From Bacteroidales bacterium (lineage in GTDB: Bacteria; Bacteroidota; Bacteroidia; Bacteroidales; F082), in NCBI GenBank assembly GCA_029933565.1, contig JAOZNY010000066.1, positions 1 through 13,373 on the forward strand: DNA of 13,373 nt, in the 5' to 3' direction. Below are positions 12,841 through 13,373 of this stretch, piece by piece. The position numbers and the translations under genes are program-made. The stretch's first letter is position 1, and every line of letters begins with the position of its first letter. The notes under the pieces are model-generated. The model ran no database searches and had not been told where the DNA came from. It worked only from the letters and a program-made list of their open reading frames with translations.

Positions 12841-13373
12841 ATGAAAGAAATAAAATCAAAATTAATCGAAGCGATAAAAGCCACTTATCCCGAAGCTACG
12901 GAGAAGGATTATGAAGGCAACAGGCTCGATTTTTATGTGAATAAACAATGTGTTCCTTCGGTGCTTACTTATTTAAAAAGTGGAATGGGATACATTCACT
13001 TAAGTCATATTGCTTTTGTCGATTGGCTTGAGGAAGGCGAATTTGAACTTATTTATATTGTTTGGTCACCAACTGAAAAGCTTAAGGTTTTTATCAGGGC
13101 TCGTGTAGAAAGGGAGAACCCTTTAATGCCGAACATTGAAAGTATCTGGCGTCAGGCCAACACTTATCAGCGCGAAGCACGCGAGATGTACGGAATTCAA
13201 TTTGAAGGTTTCGAGGCTCCACAAGATTTGATGTTGGAAGATTGGGATGATATTCCTCCTATGCGTCGTGATTTCGATACTGAGGCTTATGCCGAGAAAA
13301 CATATTTCCATCGTCCGGGTCGTGAAGATGCACAGGATGTTAGAGAAGCAATTATTGAACGTTCGCGTGAAGA
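12841..13373 (+). CDS. mbsK: NuoC-type (30 kDa) subunit (MbsK-like), 3' end outside window
   Basis: The frame is open from ATG at 12841 to the window end (177 complete codons, no stop), so the gene is cut off. It matches the 30-kDa subunit of complex I and MbhK. The mixed alpha/beta N-terminal part contains 'GYIHLSHIAFVDW' (50-62) and 'FELIYIVWSP' (68-77). The family signature follows: 'RVERENPLMPNIESIW' (88-103) then 'ANTYQREAREMYGIQFEG' (106-123), equivalent to the 'R..P.IPSI..IW..A.W.ERE.YDMFGI.F.GH' of NuoC. The usual 'GHPDLRRIL' is replaced by 'GFEAPQDLMLEDW', with 'PPMRRDFD' after. It sits with J at the interface of the peripheral arm and holds no cofactor. Its start follows the heptamer array and a short A run; the catalytic L-type gene is expected next. 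Confidence 0.92.
   Translation, partial: MKEIKSKLIEAIKATYPEATEKDYEGNRLDFYVNKQCVPSVLTYLKSGMGYIHLSHIAFVDWLEEGEFELIYIVWSPTEKLKVFIRARVERENPLMPNIESIWRQANTYQREAREMYGIQFEGFEAPQDLMLEDWDDIPPMRRDFDTEAYAEKTYFHRPGREDAQDVREAIIERSRE

Noticed and set aside
11127..13373. Ordinary respiratory complex I (nuo) operon
   Set aside because: The gene order with Mrp modules ahead of the NuoH type, and the lack of the tandem Cys pair in the NuoB-type protein, do not match nuo.
1..13373. CRISPR arrays, tRNA or rRNA genes, transposases
   Set aside because: No regular repeat-spacer pattern, no cloverleaf or rRNA-like sequence and no transposase-like protein was found on either strand.

Overview
The window looks like a low-GC Bacteroidota chromosome, probably from an anaerobic or facultative lineage near Marinilabiliales/Bacteroidales (an inference from gene families; no search was run). 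Supporting signs are two secreted proteins with type IX secretion (T9SS) C-terminal sorting domains, mostly A-rich leaders without Shine-Dalgarno sites, a TAnnTTTG-type promoter box at 4201, and a dispersed intergenic repeat of a kind I associate with this phylum.

Region 1 (1-1797) holds the 3' end of a large T9SS surface protein, a small secreted protein with a glycine-rich 'APIGGG' C-terminal segment, a clear rho-independent terminator (1528-1561), and the first copy of a 125-bp structured repeat (1625-1749). Region 2 (1798-3900) is one 700-residue exported protein: two cohesin-like domains, three InlB-B-type repeats, a fibronectin type III domain and a T9SS sorting tail. Region 3 (3901-4247) is AT-rich and non-coding, with a cluster of AACAG/CTGTT pentamers and a good promoter candidate.

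Region 4 (4248-13373) starts with a dihydroorotate-dehydrogenase-like flavoprotein that lacks the usual catalytic Cys/Ser loop. Eighteen bases later comes a long operon for a membrane-bound redox-driven ion pump related to complex I. Its order is MnhE, MnhF, MnhG, MbhD(DUF4040), an MbhE+MnhB fusion, MnhC, a first MnhD-type antiporter, a second longer antiporter, NuoH-type, NuoB-type and NuoC-type (the last cut by the window end). This order and gene content match the archaeal Mbh/Mbs(Mbx) family. Three features favour the sulfane-sulfur-reductase type (MBS) over a group 4 hydrogenase: two pump subunits, the E/F fusion, and a NuoB-type subunit with only three cluster cysteines, where Gly replaces the fourth. 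The catalytic NuoD-like (L) and ferredoxin-like (N) subunits are expected just downstream but are not visible.

Working model: reduced ferredoxin, or another low-potential donor, feeds electrons through the N/J clusters. The reaction at the peripheral arm (J, K, L) drives ion movement through M, the two H subunits and the Mrp-like A-G module. The operon is tightly packed from A to M, with overlaps or gaps of at most 13 bp. Its only large gaps lie around the peripheral-arm genes, and each contains an unusual element: the second 125-bp repeat between M and J, and a ten-unit heptamer array between J and K.
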